From Callorhinus ursinus (lineage: Eukaryota; Chordata; Mammalia; Carnivora; Otariidae): a stretch of DNA of 64,000 nucleotides. The DNA lies in the NCBI RefSeq assembly GCF_003265705.1, contig NW_020312788.1, forward strand, positions 6,235,116 through 6,299,115, read 5' to 3'. Of the stretch, positions 1-9,817 are shown one piece after another (the stretch's first letter is position 1; each line of letters opens with the position of its first letter). Below the pieces are notes generated by a model. That model had not been told where the DNA came from. It did no database searches and saw only the letters and a program-made list of their open reading frames with translations. Position numbers and translations under genes: made by a program.

Positions 1-85
1 GATTTCTTCGAAATGCTTCTTGTTCTCTGCTTGCCTTAACTCTGTTGTCTAAGTGCCATTTCCACAGATTTTACTTCTTTGGCAG

Positions 86-205
86 AAGCCTCCCTTGGCC
101 CTGGGCTCCCCAGTCTCGAACACTCCACTGTGCCCAGACTACTGGATGAAGCTTCCCTCTCCGAGTGCTCTCGAACGGCCGAGACAGCCGTAGCATCTCT
201 GACAT
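86..205 (+). CDS. COBLL1: COBLL1 coding exon, symmetrical cassette (40 residues)
   Basis: The acceptor is TTCTTTGGCAG ending at 85; the donor is T|GTAGGT at 206. The 120-bp exon enters and leaves in phase 1, so including or skipping it keeps the frame. Its 39 full codons begin ASLGPGLPSLEHS and end TAETAVASLT. The split last codon joins the next exon as Ser, giving SLTSGISSD. This lines up with the segment of long human COBLL1 isoforms that ends ITSLTSGISSD, while the shorter isoforms read SSPAGISSD, which is what skipping this exon would give. It is rich in Ser, Leu and Glu with no visible fold, so probably a disordered linker. A longer open frame on the opposite strand here is only its shadow. 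Recognition rests on the splice signals, the phase and remembered family sequence. Confidence 0.82.
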
Positions 206-799
206 GTAGGTGATGGGGCCTTTCCTGTCTGGTGCTTTGTTTAATGCAGATTAAGATTATCACCACATCAACATTTCATTACTTGGTCATCCCTTGTGTA
301 AAAAGGTCTCAAAGAAATAGTAGTTTCCCCCTTTCACTTGAAATTCTCTTAGAGGTTTGGAGTTTGATGTTTTCCCTAACCAGATAGATGAATATTGCAA
401 GGCATAAGATGAAAAAATAAGTGGCCTTGGAGGATTTCAGCATTTTCTTCTATTTGGCTTTCTGCTTTTTTTGGCAAAACTCTTTGAACTCTATTATTTC
501 CAGTGTTTAACTTTACGAATATAAAAGAATATATATATATATATTTTTTTTCTTTCTTGGAGTACTCTTTTGTTATCTAGGCATGGCTTATTTTCTGTAG
601 TATTGCTTTTGATTGGGATTTTTATGTTAAATTTTTGGAATTATTTTGTAACCAGATGGCAAAAATGTATAGTTAGGTAATACTTGCATTTCATTATAAA
701 TAATTTTATTCAATTTTTTATTAACTCAGAATGAGTCCTTATTTAAAATTATTTAAAATTAATATATCACATACTGCTTATAATAATGCAAAATTATGT

Positions 800-1380
800 G
801 GCCAATCTGGAAAATAGTTTGACAAGTTTTTAAAAATAAAATTTAAGCTTTCATTTTCTGTATAACCCAGCAGTCCCACTCGTAGGTATTTTCCAAGAAA
901 AATGAAAACCTCTGTGTACACAAAAACTTAACATGTAAATTATTTTAGAATTTTCATTCATAATTGCCCCAAATGAGAAACAACCTAATGTCCCTAAACT
1001 GAGGAATGGATGAACTATGGTCAATCCATACATTGGAATGCTACCACCTACCCATACAAAGGAATGAATACTACATGCAGTGACATGGCTGAATCTCAAA
1101 TGCATTATGTTAAATGGGGAAGCCAGTCTTAAATGGCTAGATGACATTCTTGCAAGGGTAAAACTATAGAGAAAATAGTTGCCAGGGTCTAGGGTTAGGG
1201 GGAGGGTATGATCACCAAAGGGTCCAGGGATTTTGGAGATTGATGGACTTGTTCTATATCTTGATTGTGGTGGTGGTCACCCAACTATATATCTATCAAA
1301 ATGAAGCATTTCAACATGGATTCCAAAAATGAATTTTACTGAGTGTGAATTGTATCTCAGTTTTTAAAAAAGAAAACTAC
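800..1380 (+). mobile_element. L1M-type LINE 3' end fragment
   Basis: The text follows the familiar end of L1 ORF2 and the 3'UTR: CCCAGCAGTCCCACTCGTAG, then a stretch like 'aacctaatgtccctaaactgaggaatggatgaa', then a TTGCCAGGGTCTAGGGTTAGGG block, ending GTGAATTGTATCTCAGTTTTTAAAA. It is strongly diverged and non-coding. The class (mammalian-wide L1M) is inferred from that pattern and the exact subfamily is not determined. Confidence 0.75.
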
Positions 1381-1473
1381 TCTGTCTGGCAGCAACTGCA
1401 ATAGTATCTGACACAATGAGCATTTTTTGGATGAATGAATGAATACAAAATGTAGTTTACCAGAATAGATGTA

Positions 1474-1672
1474 ATTTTTTTTTAAAGATTTTATTTATTT
1501 ATTTATTTGAGAGTGAGAAAGAGAGAGCATGTGCCTGAGCAGGGAGAGGTGCAGAGGGGTTGGAAAACAGAATCTCAAGCAGACTCCATGCTAAGCACAG
1601 AGACCAAAGCGAGGCTCAGTCTCATGACCCTGAGATCATGACCTAAGCTGATCTAAGTCAATGACCTAAGTC
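1474..1672 (-). mobile_element. Carnivore tRNA-Lys SINE, larger piece, split by a NUDC retrocopy
   Basis: Reads in reverse: tail TTTAAAGATTTTATTTATTT, a GA-rich tract, then CTGAGATCATGACCTAAGC. The head half is missing here and reappears at about 2465-2498 as GATGCTTAACTGACTGAGCC ACCCAGGTGCTCC. The two pieces together make one element interrupted by about 790 bp of later insertions. The break zone contains a short local duplication of a CTAAGTCA-type word. Confidence 0.8.
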
Positions 1673-2250
1673 ATTGACGGGGAGCTCTACAACGAGGTGA
1701 AGGTGGAGGAGAGCTCATGGCTCATTGAGGATGGCAAGGTGGTGACGGTGCATCTGGAGAAGATCAACAAGATGGAGTGGTGGAGCTGCTTGGTGTCCAG
1801 TGACCCTGAGATCAATACCAAGAAGATCAACCCTGAGAATTCCAAGCTGTCAGACCTGGACCTGGACAGTGAGACTGCAGCATGGTGGAAAAGATGCTGT
1901 ACGACCAGAGGCAGAAGTCCATGGGGCTGCCCACCTCGGACGAGCAGAAAAAGCAGGAGATTCTGAAGAAGTTCATGGATCAGATCCCAAGATGGGTTTT
2001 TCCAAGACCAAATTTTTCAAGGCCAAATTCAACTGTGTTTGCCTCCCTGAACTCTTGGGGCTGAGCCCCCAGACATCCACCTTCTTTTCCTACCCTCCCC
2101 TGCGACTTGGGGGCTTCAGGGCTGGGGCAGGCATGGGACTAGCTCAGGCACACCGGTCCCAGGGCATCATGGGAGAAGGGCTGGGGCCTTGTGGCGGATG
2201 TCTTATCTTCCCCGATTGGCCTACTGTTACACATTAAAACTATTTACTCC
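1673..2250 (+). pseudogene. NUDC: NUDC processed pseudogene, 5'-truncated
   Basis: This is a retrocopy of the mRNA for NUDC, the nuclear-distribution/dynein-associated chaperone with a CS (p23-like) domain. The conceptual product contains [40 protein letters not shown] and [19 protein letters not shown], roughly the last third of the family protein from inside the CS domain onward. There are no introns. It has frame breaks: a 6-bp duplication (CTGGAC) followed by a 1-bp loss near 1876, and another shift near 1985 shortly before the normal stop, so the C-terminus is scrambled. GC-rich former 3'UTR follows to about 2240, and the A-rich tail reappears at 2449-2464 beyond a nested SINE. It is much more GC-rich than the surrounding intron, as expected for a copied GC-rich coding sequence. 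It is not expected to make protein. Confidence 0.9.
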
Positions 2251-2436
2251 AGGGCGCCTGGGTGGCTCAGATGGTTCACCGTCTGCCTTCAGCTCAGGTC
2301 ATGATCCCGGGGTCCTGGGATCGAGCCCCGCATCGGGCTCCCTGCTAGGCGGGGAGCCTGCTTCTCCCTCTCCCTCTGCCTCTGCCTCTCTCTCTCTGAC
2401 ACTCATGAATAAATAAATAAAACATTAAAAAAAAAA
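2251..2436 (+). mobile_element. Carnivore tRNA-Lys SINE nested in the NUDC retrocopy tail
   Basis: Head AGGGCGCCTGGGTGGCTCAG, body CCCGGGGTCCTGGGATCGAG, a CT-rich stretch and an A-rich tail. AAAACTAT occurs just before (from about 2237) and just after (from about 2437), a likely target duplication. It separates the NUDC 3'UTR from its poly(A). Confidence 0.85.
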
Positions 2437-2464
2437 AAACTATCCCCTAAAAAAAAAAAAAAAA

Positions 2465-2498
2465 GATGCTTAACTGACTGAGCCACCCAGGTGCTCCT
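2465..2498 (-). mobile_element. Detached head of the SINE that begins at 1474
   Basis: GATGCTTAACTGACTGAGCC followed by ACCCAGGTGCTCC is the reverse-strand tRNA-like head missing from the 1474-1672 piece. It lies immediately after the NUDC poly(A). Confidence 0.75.
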
Positions 2499-3277
2499 AT
2501 GTGAAATACTTTTCATGGGCAAGAGAGAAATAGGATAACAGTAATTTGTTAAGTGTTACCTGAGTTAATCTAATTAGTAAAGAGCTTAATATATGCCAAG
2601 GGGCCATTTATAAAACACATTTGCATCTAAACCAGAACAGACATTAATTTTCTCAGGGTTTTCAAATTACATAAATATACCCTTACTGCACAAATATATG
2701 CTATTGTAGACACATAATATTGTACACTGGTATCATAATGATGCTTTCACATGTCATAATAAAACAAGACTTGCCAAAATATATTTTTTAAAAATTCACT
2801 TAAATTCAGAGTCCTTAATATTTTTTCTGTTGAGTAATCTCCTTTTTTAATTCACAATGAAACTGTCATTAAAAATCTTCATATCTGTTTATGAAATAGC
2901 ATAAATTGCATACTTTTCTGCCTAGAGATAAAATTAAAGACATACATTACTTTAAATACTCTTCAAATATGTTGAAGTTTTTATTAAATTTTACGGATGT
3001 GCTGATCACTATAATGCTATACCATCCCACCCCCCATTGTGGTAAAATTAAACTTTGTTCAGCTGCTATTGTGTAAATAGAAGTGTTAAATTATACTTAA
3101 ATAAGCAAAGATTCAGAACCTCATTCTTTGGTTTAAATTAAATTTCACAGCTAGTGTGTACACCAATTAGGATGTCTCCTCTTTTTAAACTGTTGGCCAT
3201 TTGTTGCTGGTACTAAAGGAATAACGGTAGAACACATTCTTATACAATGAAATATTAACTGCAGCTTTTGAAGAGAA

Positions 3278-3278
<1 letters not shown>

Positions 3279-3322
<44 letters not shown>
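3279..3322. repeat. (CA)n microsatellite
   Basis: About 22 uninterrupted CA units in the intron. Length polymorphism is likely. Confidence 0.98.
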
Positions 3323-3326
<4 letters not shown>

Positions 3327-3573
3327 TATGGGATGATTTTTCAGACATAGTTAAGTGGAGAAACAGAAGGTGAAAAACATCAGTTATAATATGCTTCCAT
3401 TTATATAAAATGAACCAACATAAAAGAAGGAAGCATGAGTATGCATATCTGCTTGTATGCTCATTATACTTTCCGATAATATATAGGAAAAACCTGTTAA
3501 AGGAAACTGCCTCCGAGAATCAAGCTAAGTATAATACTTGTTTGTATTTTCAAAAAGTATATTAAGCATCTAA

Positions 3574-3740
3574 GTCAGTGGCTTTTAATCCTGGTTTTAT
3601 ATAGAATCACCTTAGGAGCCTTAAAAATTCTTGGCCCCACCCTTCAGAGATTCTGATTTAACAGGTGTGGAGAGGGTACGAGCACTGGTATTTTTGAAAG
3701 GGGCTCAGATAGTTCTCCATTGTAGTTCTCGTAACTACTG
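3574..3740 (+). mobile_element. MER5A-like hAT-Charlie DNA transposon relic
   Basis: CAGTGGCTTTTAATCCTGG, then AGAATCACCTTAGGAGC, a TTGGCCCCACCC block and CAGAGATTCTGATTTAACAG follow the MER5A pattern, ending near AGTTCTCCA. Diverged and non-coding. Assigned by remembered consensus. Confidence 0.65.
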
Positions 3741-4147
3741 AGTCAAATTTTATAAGTATGCTTGTATATATAAAATTTAAAATTATAAAATCTAATCTTC
3801 TTTTAATTAACATTTAGAGCTGTTATATGAATGTAAAATCATTTAAATTCAAAGATATATAGATATCTCTCAGAGATATGTAACTTGAAGATTATGAGTT
3901 TAAATAACTTTTTTCTCTGTCATGAATAAAAACTAGCATGATAGCATATTATTTTTAAAATTGTGTATGTCTAATTTGACTATATGTTAATGTGGTTATT
4001 CACCATTAGGAGAGTATTTTCTTATTAGTTTTGGACCAGCATTTAAAAGAGTCCAGCTAATTTTAAAAATTCCTTTCTTGCTAGGATTGCATGGGATGAA
4101 TGAGGAGGCAAATTAATATTTAGGATTATATCTTCATTTCTTTGTAG

Positions 4148-4382
4148 CTGGAATAAGCTCTGATCATAGCCTTGAAGAGATAGATGAAAAGGAAGAACTG
4201 TGTGAAGTGCCTAAAGATGAGGCTGAAAATATTTCTCTGAAGTCACAAGATATTCCTTCTGGATCTACTGATATAATAAATACACTGAAAAATGATCCTG
4301 ATTCAGCCCTTGGCAATGTTACTGGAGAGTCCTCACAAAACTCCAAAGAAGAAAAACAAGAAGCTAGAAACACAGATGGACA
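4148..4382 (+). CDS. COBLL1: COBLL1 coding exon ([17 protein letters not shown] segment)
   Basis: Acceptor TTTGTAG|CT; donor GGACA|GTAAGT. The exon enters in phase 1 (CT completes the codon split with the previous exon) and leaves in phase 2. The 77 full codons read [17 protein letters not shown] at the start and end [11 protein letters not shown], with [16 protein letters not shown] inside, closely matching the COBLL1 family. It is very rich in Glu, Ser and Asp, probably a disordered acidic linker. With exon 86-205 included the junction codon is Ser. If that exon is skipped, a family-typical preceding G would give Ala. The minus-strand open frame over it (4164-4373) is a shadow. Confidence 0.95.
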
Positions 4383-5351
4383 GTAAGTAGTCTGTGTGCC
4401 TGAAGTGTCGGTGATAGTTTGTTTAATGAATACTAGTCTCTGAATTATAGATCTGCTACTGTAAACACAAATATAGTAGTCCCTTTAGTTTAGACTCTCT
4501 TCACCATCATTATAAGGATGCTTACTTATAAAGTATCCATTTGCATATTTTGTTTTTAAATAAAATCAAATTCAGCAATTCTGATACCCTGTGTGAGATA
4601 AACCATAGCATGTAGTTAATTTGTATGACTGAAATATAAAAGTATCTGTTTGTATTGTATAGGTTTTGCCTATTTTCTGTTTGATCTAAATGAAACAGTT
4701 AATTTTTAATTTTCACCAAATGCTTCTCAAGAATTTTCACTGACATATAAAACAATTCTGCACATTAGATTATGATGTTAAGTTACTAATATTATTTTTA
4801 CAGTCAACTTTATGATGCAGAGAGTGCACTTTCCCCTTGATCCTAGGAATTGAAATCTATACTACGGTACACTTATATTGTGTTAGACATGCCACATCAT
4901 GATTAAAGATGAAATCAAGTAGGCAAACTAAACCATCTTTATCAAAGTTTTACTATAATTTGCATGGGATTGTCTCCAAATTAAACCCTTCTATTACTAA
5001 AAAAATCCCAAAAACCAAAAAACCAGTTGAAGTCAGTCCATATCCTGATTTGCCAGAAGTTGGCTTTGCCAGATGCAAGACTTAAATGTTTCATTTAGTT
5101 TCCTTTTTCTTTAAAAGACAAATAATAATAACAAAAACATACTGTTTCTGTAAAAGTGTCCATTTTAATAAGCTTCTTAGATCCTTCTTTGTAATAGGAC
5201 CGCTCTTTGAAAGCAAATGGTTCATAGCAGCATTTCTTCTCAGTTGTATTTTTTCTTTGCTATTAAATTTCCAGTATTTGGCAGAAAAAAGATGATTTCA
5301 GTCCATCTGTCTTTGGAAATTATTGCCTCTTTTCTCATCTGGGGTGTGTGT

Positions 5352-5389
<38 letters not shown>

Positions 5390-5426
5390 AGTATCAATAT
5401 ATAACATACAATATCCTCTTTTGCAG
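4383..5426 (+). other. COBLL1 intron with (TG)n close to the acceptor
   Basis: A 1,044-bp AT-rich intron. The only marked structure is the TG repeat at 5344-5385, about 40 bp upstream of the acceptor TCCTCTTTTGCAG. No mobile element was recognised. Confidence 0.8.
5344..5385. repeat. (TG)n microsatellite upstream of a splice acceptor
   Basis: TG units with one TA interruption near 5355, ending about 41 bp before the exon at 5427. Confidence 0.97.
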
Positions 5427-5521
5427 AGGGCTACATAAAATGGTATATAATACAAGCAGTGAAGAGAGGGTAGTTGACAGTGTAAGAAACTTGAAGTCAT
5501 TGGGCCCAAACCAGGAGAATG
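5427..5521 (+). CDS. COBLL1: COBLL1 coding exon (NLKSLGPNQEN segment)
   Basis: Acceptor CCTCTTTTGCAG at 5426, donor AATG|GTGAGT. The 95-bp exon enters in phase 2 and leaves in phase 1, and joins cleanly to both neighbours. The product reads QGLHKMVYNTSSEERVVD and then SVRNLKSLGPNQEN, matching the family segment around VVDSIRNLKSLGPNQEN. Because 95 is not a multiple of three, skipping it would shift the frame, so it should be constitutive in coding transcripts. It is too short and interrupted to appear as a long open frame. Confidence 0.93.
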
Positions 5522-6354
5522 GTGAGTTCCAAAAACACTAAAAGCCAATGTTTTCATAACACTTACTATATGCCAAAGGGCCATTCTTAAAACTTTATAT
5601 ATATCAACTAATTTAATCTTGTATATTAACTCATTTACGGGTCTTATTATTTTTAGTTCCACTTTATAGTTAATTGAGCCACAATGATACTATATAATTC
5701 GCAAGAGTCCCCGTAATCAGTAAGTAGCGAACCTTGGATTTGAACTCAGGCAATATTCCTCTCACGTGTGCTATTAACTACTGTGTGTACTATTTTTCCT
5801 GTTAAATCTTAGAGGTTTTTTAACCTAGATCTTGGATCTTAAAGATGTATACTCTATGCATCTACTTGTGATCTATTTCTCTTTTTTTCTTTTTACTGAC
5901 TCCCAAGTCCAAACCTGTTCTGCTTCATACTCAAGTTGCTTTACTTGGGTGAAACTTGTCAGCATGATTTTTAATCTAATTATGTGATGTTTACATCTAA
6001 TTATGTAATGTTATTTACCAGTATCTTCCACACCTCCACCCCACCCCCAAGTCAAGAGAGTTTCTTCTCTTTGTTATGATATATCTCACTCAGTTCTATC
6101 TTCAGGGCTATGCTCATTTTTTTTTCTTTGCAAGGAATATAATTTTCCATCTAACTTCACCCATTCAACTATCCAAATCCTGCCACTTCACTTAATTTTG
6201 TTACTTGATTACTCGAAGCCATGTATTTCTCTAAAAGGTCTTGTCTCCTCAACCAGATTGGACAGTGTTTTGGATCAGAGAAATTATATCCAATACTTTG
6301 AATTCCTCATAGCACCTAGTAGAATACTGACCTATTGTTAAAACATGTAAGTCA

Positions 6355-6806
6355 TCAACCTAAGATTTTTTGACTTTATGATGGTGCGAAAGTGATATGC
6401 ACTCCATAGAAACTGTACTTTGAATTCTGAATTTCGGTATTTTCCTGGGCTAGCGATGTGCTGTATGATACTCTTGCATGATGCTGGGCAGCAGGAGCTG
6501 TGGCCCCCAGTCAGCCCCCCGAGGGTAAACAGCCCGTACGCCTGCAACCATTCTGTTGTTCACTTTCGGTACAATATTTAATCAGTTACGTGAGATAGTC
6601 AACACTTTATTACAAAAGAGGCTCTGTGAGAGATGATTTTGCCCAACTGAGGCTAAATGTGTTTTGAGCACATTTAAAGTAGTACAGGCTAAACTATGAT
6701 ATTCTGTAGCTTAGATGTAGTAAATGCATTTGACTTAACGATATTTTCAAGTTATGTTGGACTTACTGGGATGTAACCCCATCATAAGCTGAAGAAGATC
6801 TATACT
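6355..6806 (+). mobile_element. Tigger-family (TcMar) DNA transposon relic, non-autonomous
   Basis: The text tracks a Tigger-type consensus: TTTATGATGGTGCGAAAGTG, TGGGCTAGCGATGTGCTG, GATGCTGGGCAGCAG, ACACTTTATTACAAAAGAGG, and an end TAACCCCATCATAAGCTGAA that is complementary to the start. Internally deleted, with no transposase frame. Subfamily not assigned. Confidence 0.65.
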
Positions 6807-8258
6807 TAAGGTTGAATTTCAGAAAAATGGTACTACACAAATACAAGATACAAGGAATGTACAATGGTATTTTAAGGAGATACAAAAGAATTGGCTTATG
6901 AATTCTCAAAGTCCAGTCTGTTATATTAATATGCAAAACGAGGTGAAGATTCTTAGAAAACATAGGGATATACATATTCATATTTGGATAAAATGTGGAT
7001 TATCCCAGTGTCACAAATCAATAGATATAGATATGTTGTTTTACCTATGTAGTATGTGTTGGTTAATTCGAATGGGTCTCTGGTTCACTTTCCCCATGGT
7101 CAATACCATCCTGAGATAAAATACTGAGAAGTTCTAAAAGTATATAATTTCCTCGTCCTTTTCCTCTTGATTTAGTTCTTCACAACATATACTAGGATGG
7201 CCAATAGGATTTTACTGCGAAAGCATGCTGCTTCCTTCTTTTAAAAATGATAGTCAAAAATCATTTTTGCTAAGATTTTGGCATCAAGTGCTAGGGTCAC
7301 AGGTATATTTCTGTAATATTTTTTTGATTTACATTTGATTTGCAATGACCTTTGTCGACTCTAGGTGGGTCTTTTTTTCTGTGTTTTAAAATTATTTAGG
7401 TGATTCTTAAATATTTCTATTATCTAAAAAGTAGTTTTATATACGTTTTTTCCTTTTTTACCTACACTATATACTTGTTTCAGTCCTCGTTTTGTCAGAT
7501 GATTCATTTTGTAGATGTTGTTGTCAGTTTTGTGTAGGGAAAGGACAGGATGGCACAAAATCTGTCTTTTCCTTCTACTGTATCACGGGAAAATGGCCTA
7601 ACCATTCATTGACATTTGGTTAGTGTCATTATCAGGTATGTATGAGGATGAATTAGCTACTAAATTCAGCAGTGATTCTAGGTTTCCAGGCCTGTCATTG
7701 GGAATAATTGTGAGATTTTGATGAGAAATTCAAAATTAGAGAATAGCAAAAAATAGACATTTGGAGTTCTAAAAGCAATTAGGGTTTGTAGGGAAATGAA
7801 TTTAAAATATGTTGATTTACTTTGTTTTGGAAAATATTTTTATTGTGTAACTGGGCTATCCCTGTATTCACTGGAAAATGAGAAATAAGCAAGAGAGAAG
7901 GAAATACATTTATGTTCATTTCCTGGTACCAGGGACCATTGTCTTTTGTGCTCATACCAGTGTTGACAATAGTACTTTTCATACAGTTATTAAAAATACT
8001 TCCCAACCAAGTAAATAAGAGCACAGGCAGAAATGTGTCTTTTTGATGATTCTTAATCAAACGTGTCACAAAATTTAATAATTATGAGTCATTGAGAGGT
8101 CATTTGTGTAGACAATAAGTATTCTGATAATCAGTTGCATTTTTTTTAGGAAGAATAAAAATGAATTCCATTTAAAAATTAGATATGTAATATAAGAACC
8201 TTGCAACATAATAGAAGATATAACAACCATGACAAAAAAAAACATGCAGTTCATCTTC

Positions 8259-8491
8259 AAAGATGAAGATATATATATATATATTTTTAAAGATTTTATT
8301 TATTTATTTGACAGAAAGAAACACAGCGAGAGAGGGAACACAAGCAGGGGGAGTGGGAGAGGGAGAAGCAGGCTTCCCACGGAGCAGGGAGCCCGATGAG
8401 GGAATCAGTCCCAGGACCCTGGGATCATGACCTGAGCCGAAGGCAGATGCTTAATGACTGAGCCACACAGGTGCCCCAAAGATGAAGATAT
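8259..8491 (-). mobile_element. Carnivore SINE with 14-bp target duplication
   Basis: The SINE core is 8273-8477 in reverse: tail TTTTTAAAGATTTTATTTA, head GAGCCACACAGGTGCCCC. AAAGATGAAGATAT flanks it at 8259-8272 and 8478-8491. An (AT)n run adjoins the left copy. Confidence 0.92.
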
Positions 8492-9817
8492 TTTATAAAA
8501 AATTGTATACAAATTTACCTGGCAACAGCATACTTTTCTTTTCTCTTGCATGCATATTTTTCTTTTTTCTTTTTTAACAGAGGAACTATTTAAAAGAGGT
8601 CATGACATTTTGGGCAGTGAAATTGTTTCTTTATCTTATAAGTAAAAGTGAGTGATGATACAACTCCAGAGAAACACTTGACATCCTTTCACGATTTGAC
8701 TCCCAGGGCCCACATTTCACTTGCACTGTGCAAACTATCATATCTGTAAGAGGAGGCCACTAAGCATTTTGAAGATGAGGGCTAGTTGGTCATCCAGGAG
8801 AAAGAATTCTTCTGGGCATTTGACTAGAGGAACCCAGTATATAAATCTCTTCCCTGAGGACTAGACACATGGCGCACACTCACAGACCTGTGTTTCCTTC
8901 TACGTGCCTCATTCCAATCCTTTGCCATCATGTTGCTGGCGGGCAACCGTTGCTTGTTAACCTAAGACACTGCAAAGTGACTTTTGTTTTCAGGAGATCT
9001 GAATTAGAATTAAGAGGAAAGGTAATGGAGGGGAGAGAGAAGTGGTTTTCTCTACATGGACTCTGACATGAGAATAGGATATCTTTTCTCTTAGAGACAA
9101 CTCAAAACCCACATGATTGTTTTTATGTAGTTGAAATCACCCATATTATGACTAAAAACAAAGTTCTCTAAGAGTCTTTAGCAAAGATACCTAATTAACA
9201 AGACAATCAACTTAGATTTTGTTTTTACTTCAACTCTTAAAGGCAATATTTCCATTGTTTGCCTTAATTAAAACTAGTTACATTTGCTGGGATTATTTCT
9301 CTTTTAATGTAAGATGTTAAATATAAATACACTAGGGGTTATAGAAAAATACCAGATCAAAATAAGAAAAAAAATATATATATTTTTGGAATTTGTCAAT
9401 TTCTTTGTCATTCTTAACATTGACTGAAATATGCAGTCTACCTATCAGGAGAAATGTAGCTATCTTCAAAAGAGTGCTTGTTCTGGGGAATATCCTATGA
9501 ATTAGCATGTTATATAAATGACATATAAAATATAATACATGTTTTTCACCTTTATACATCTGAGGAAACTGGGTTTGGCTCAAAGGGGTTAAGTAATGTG
9601 TAAGTCCAGCTGGGTCCTAGACTCAGGTTTCTATGATACCAAAGCCCATGCTGTTTTTTTTTGGAATGCTACTATCTGCTTTTGTATAATTAGTGAGCTG
9701 AAAATTATCTGTAGAATTCAAACCAACCTATTTCAGTTTGGGGGAGGCAGGCATTGAAAACTTGGAGGTTTTTCTACTTTGTTCACATTTAACTTGACAA
9801 TATTTTTTTTCTCTCAG

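Larger units (their letters stand above)
206..4147 (+). other. COBLL1 intron with L1, SINE, NUDC retrocopy, (CA)n and MER5A
   Basis: AT-rich intron between the cassette exon and the exon at 4148. It holds an L1M 3' fragment, a SINE/NUDC/SINE nest, a (CA)n microsatellite and a MER5A-like element, each listed separately. The acceptor is TTCTTTGTAG at 4147. Apart from these I see only unique AT-rich DNA with no further open, spliced-looking segment. Confidence 0.75.
5522..9817 (+). other. COBLL1 intron with a Tigger relic and one SINE
   Basis: 4.3-kb AT-rich intron. It holds the Tigger-type element at 6355-6806 and a SINE at 8273-8477. The remainder is unique AT-rich DNA; the short open frames are chance. 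The acceptor is preceded by TATTTTTTTTCTCTCAG at 9817. Confidence 0.8.

Noticed and set aside
36..266. 76-codon minus-strand frame over the first exon
   Set aside because: It is the antisense shadow of the COBLL1 cassette exon at 86-205, which has splice signals, phase and family match on the plus strand.
1697..2237. Three overlapping plus-strand frames as a NUDC-like gene
   Set aside because: They are fragments of one retrocopy shifted against each other, lacking the first two thirds of NUDC and carrying indels; a processed pseudogene.
5240..5662. 140-codon minus-strand frame
   Set aside because: It runs through the (TG)n repeat (THTHTH) and overlaps a real plus-strand COBLL1 exon; no family features.
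8869..9066. 65-codon plus-strand intronic frame as a COBLL1 exon
   Set aside because: No convincing acceptor/donor pair in compatible phase, and the exons either side already join with no missing codon against the family.
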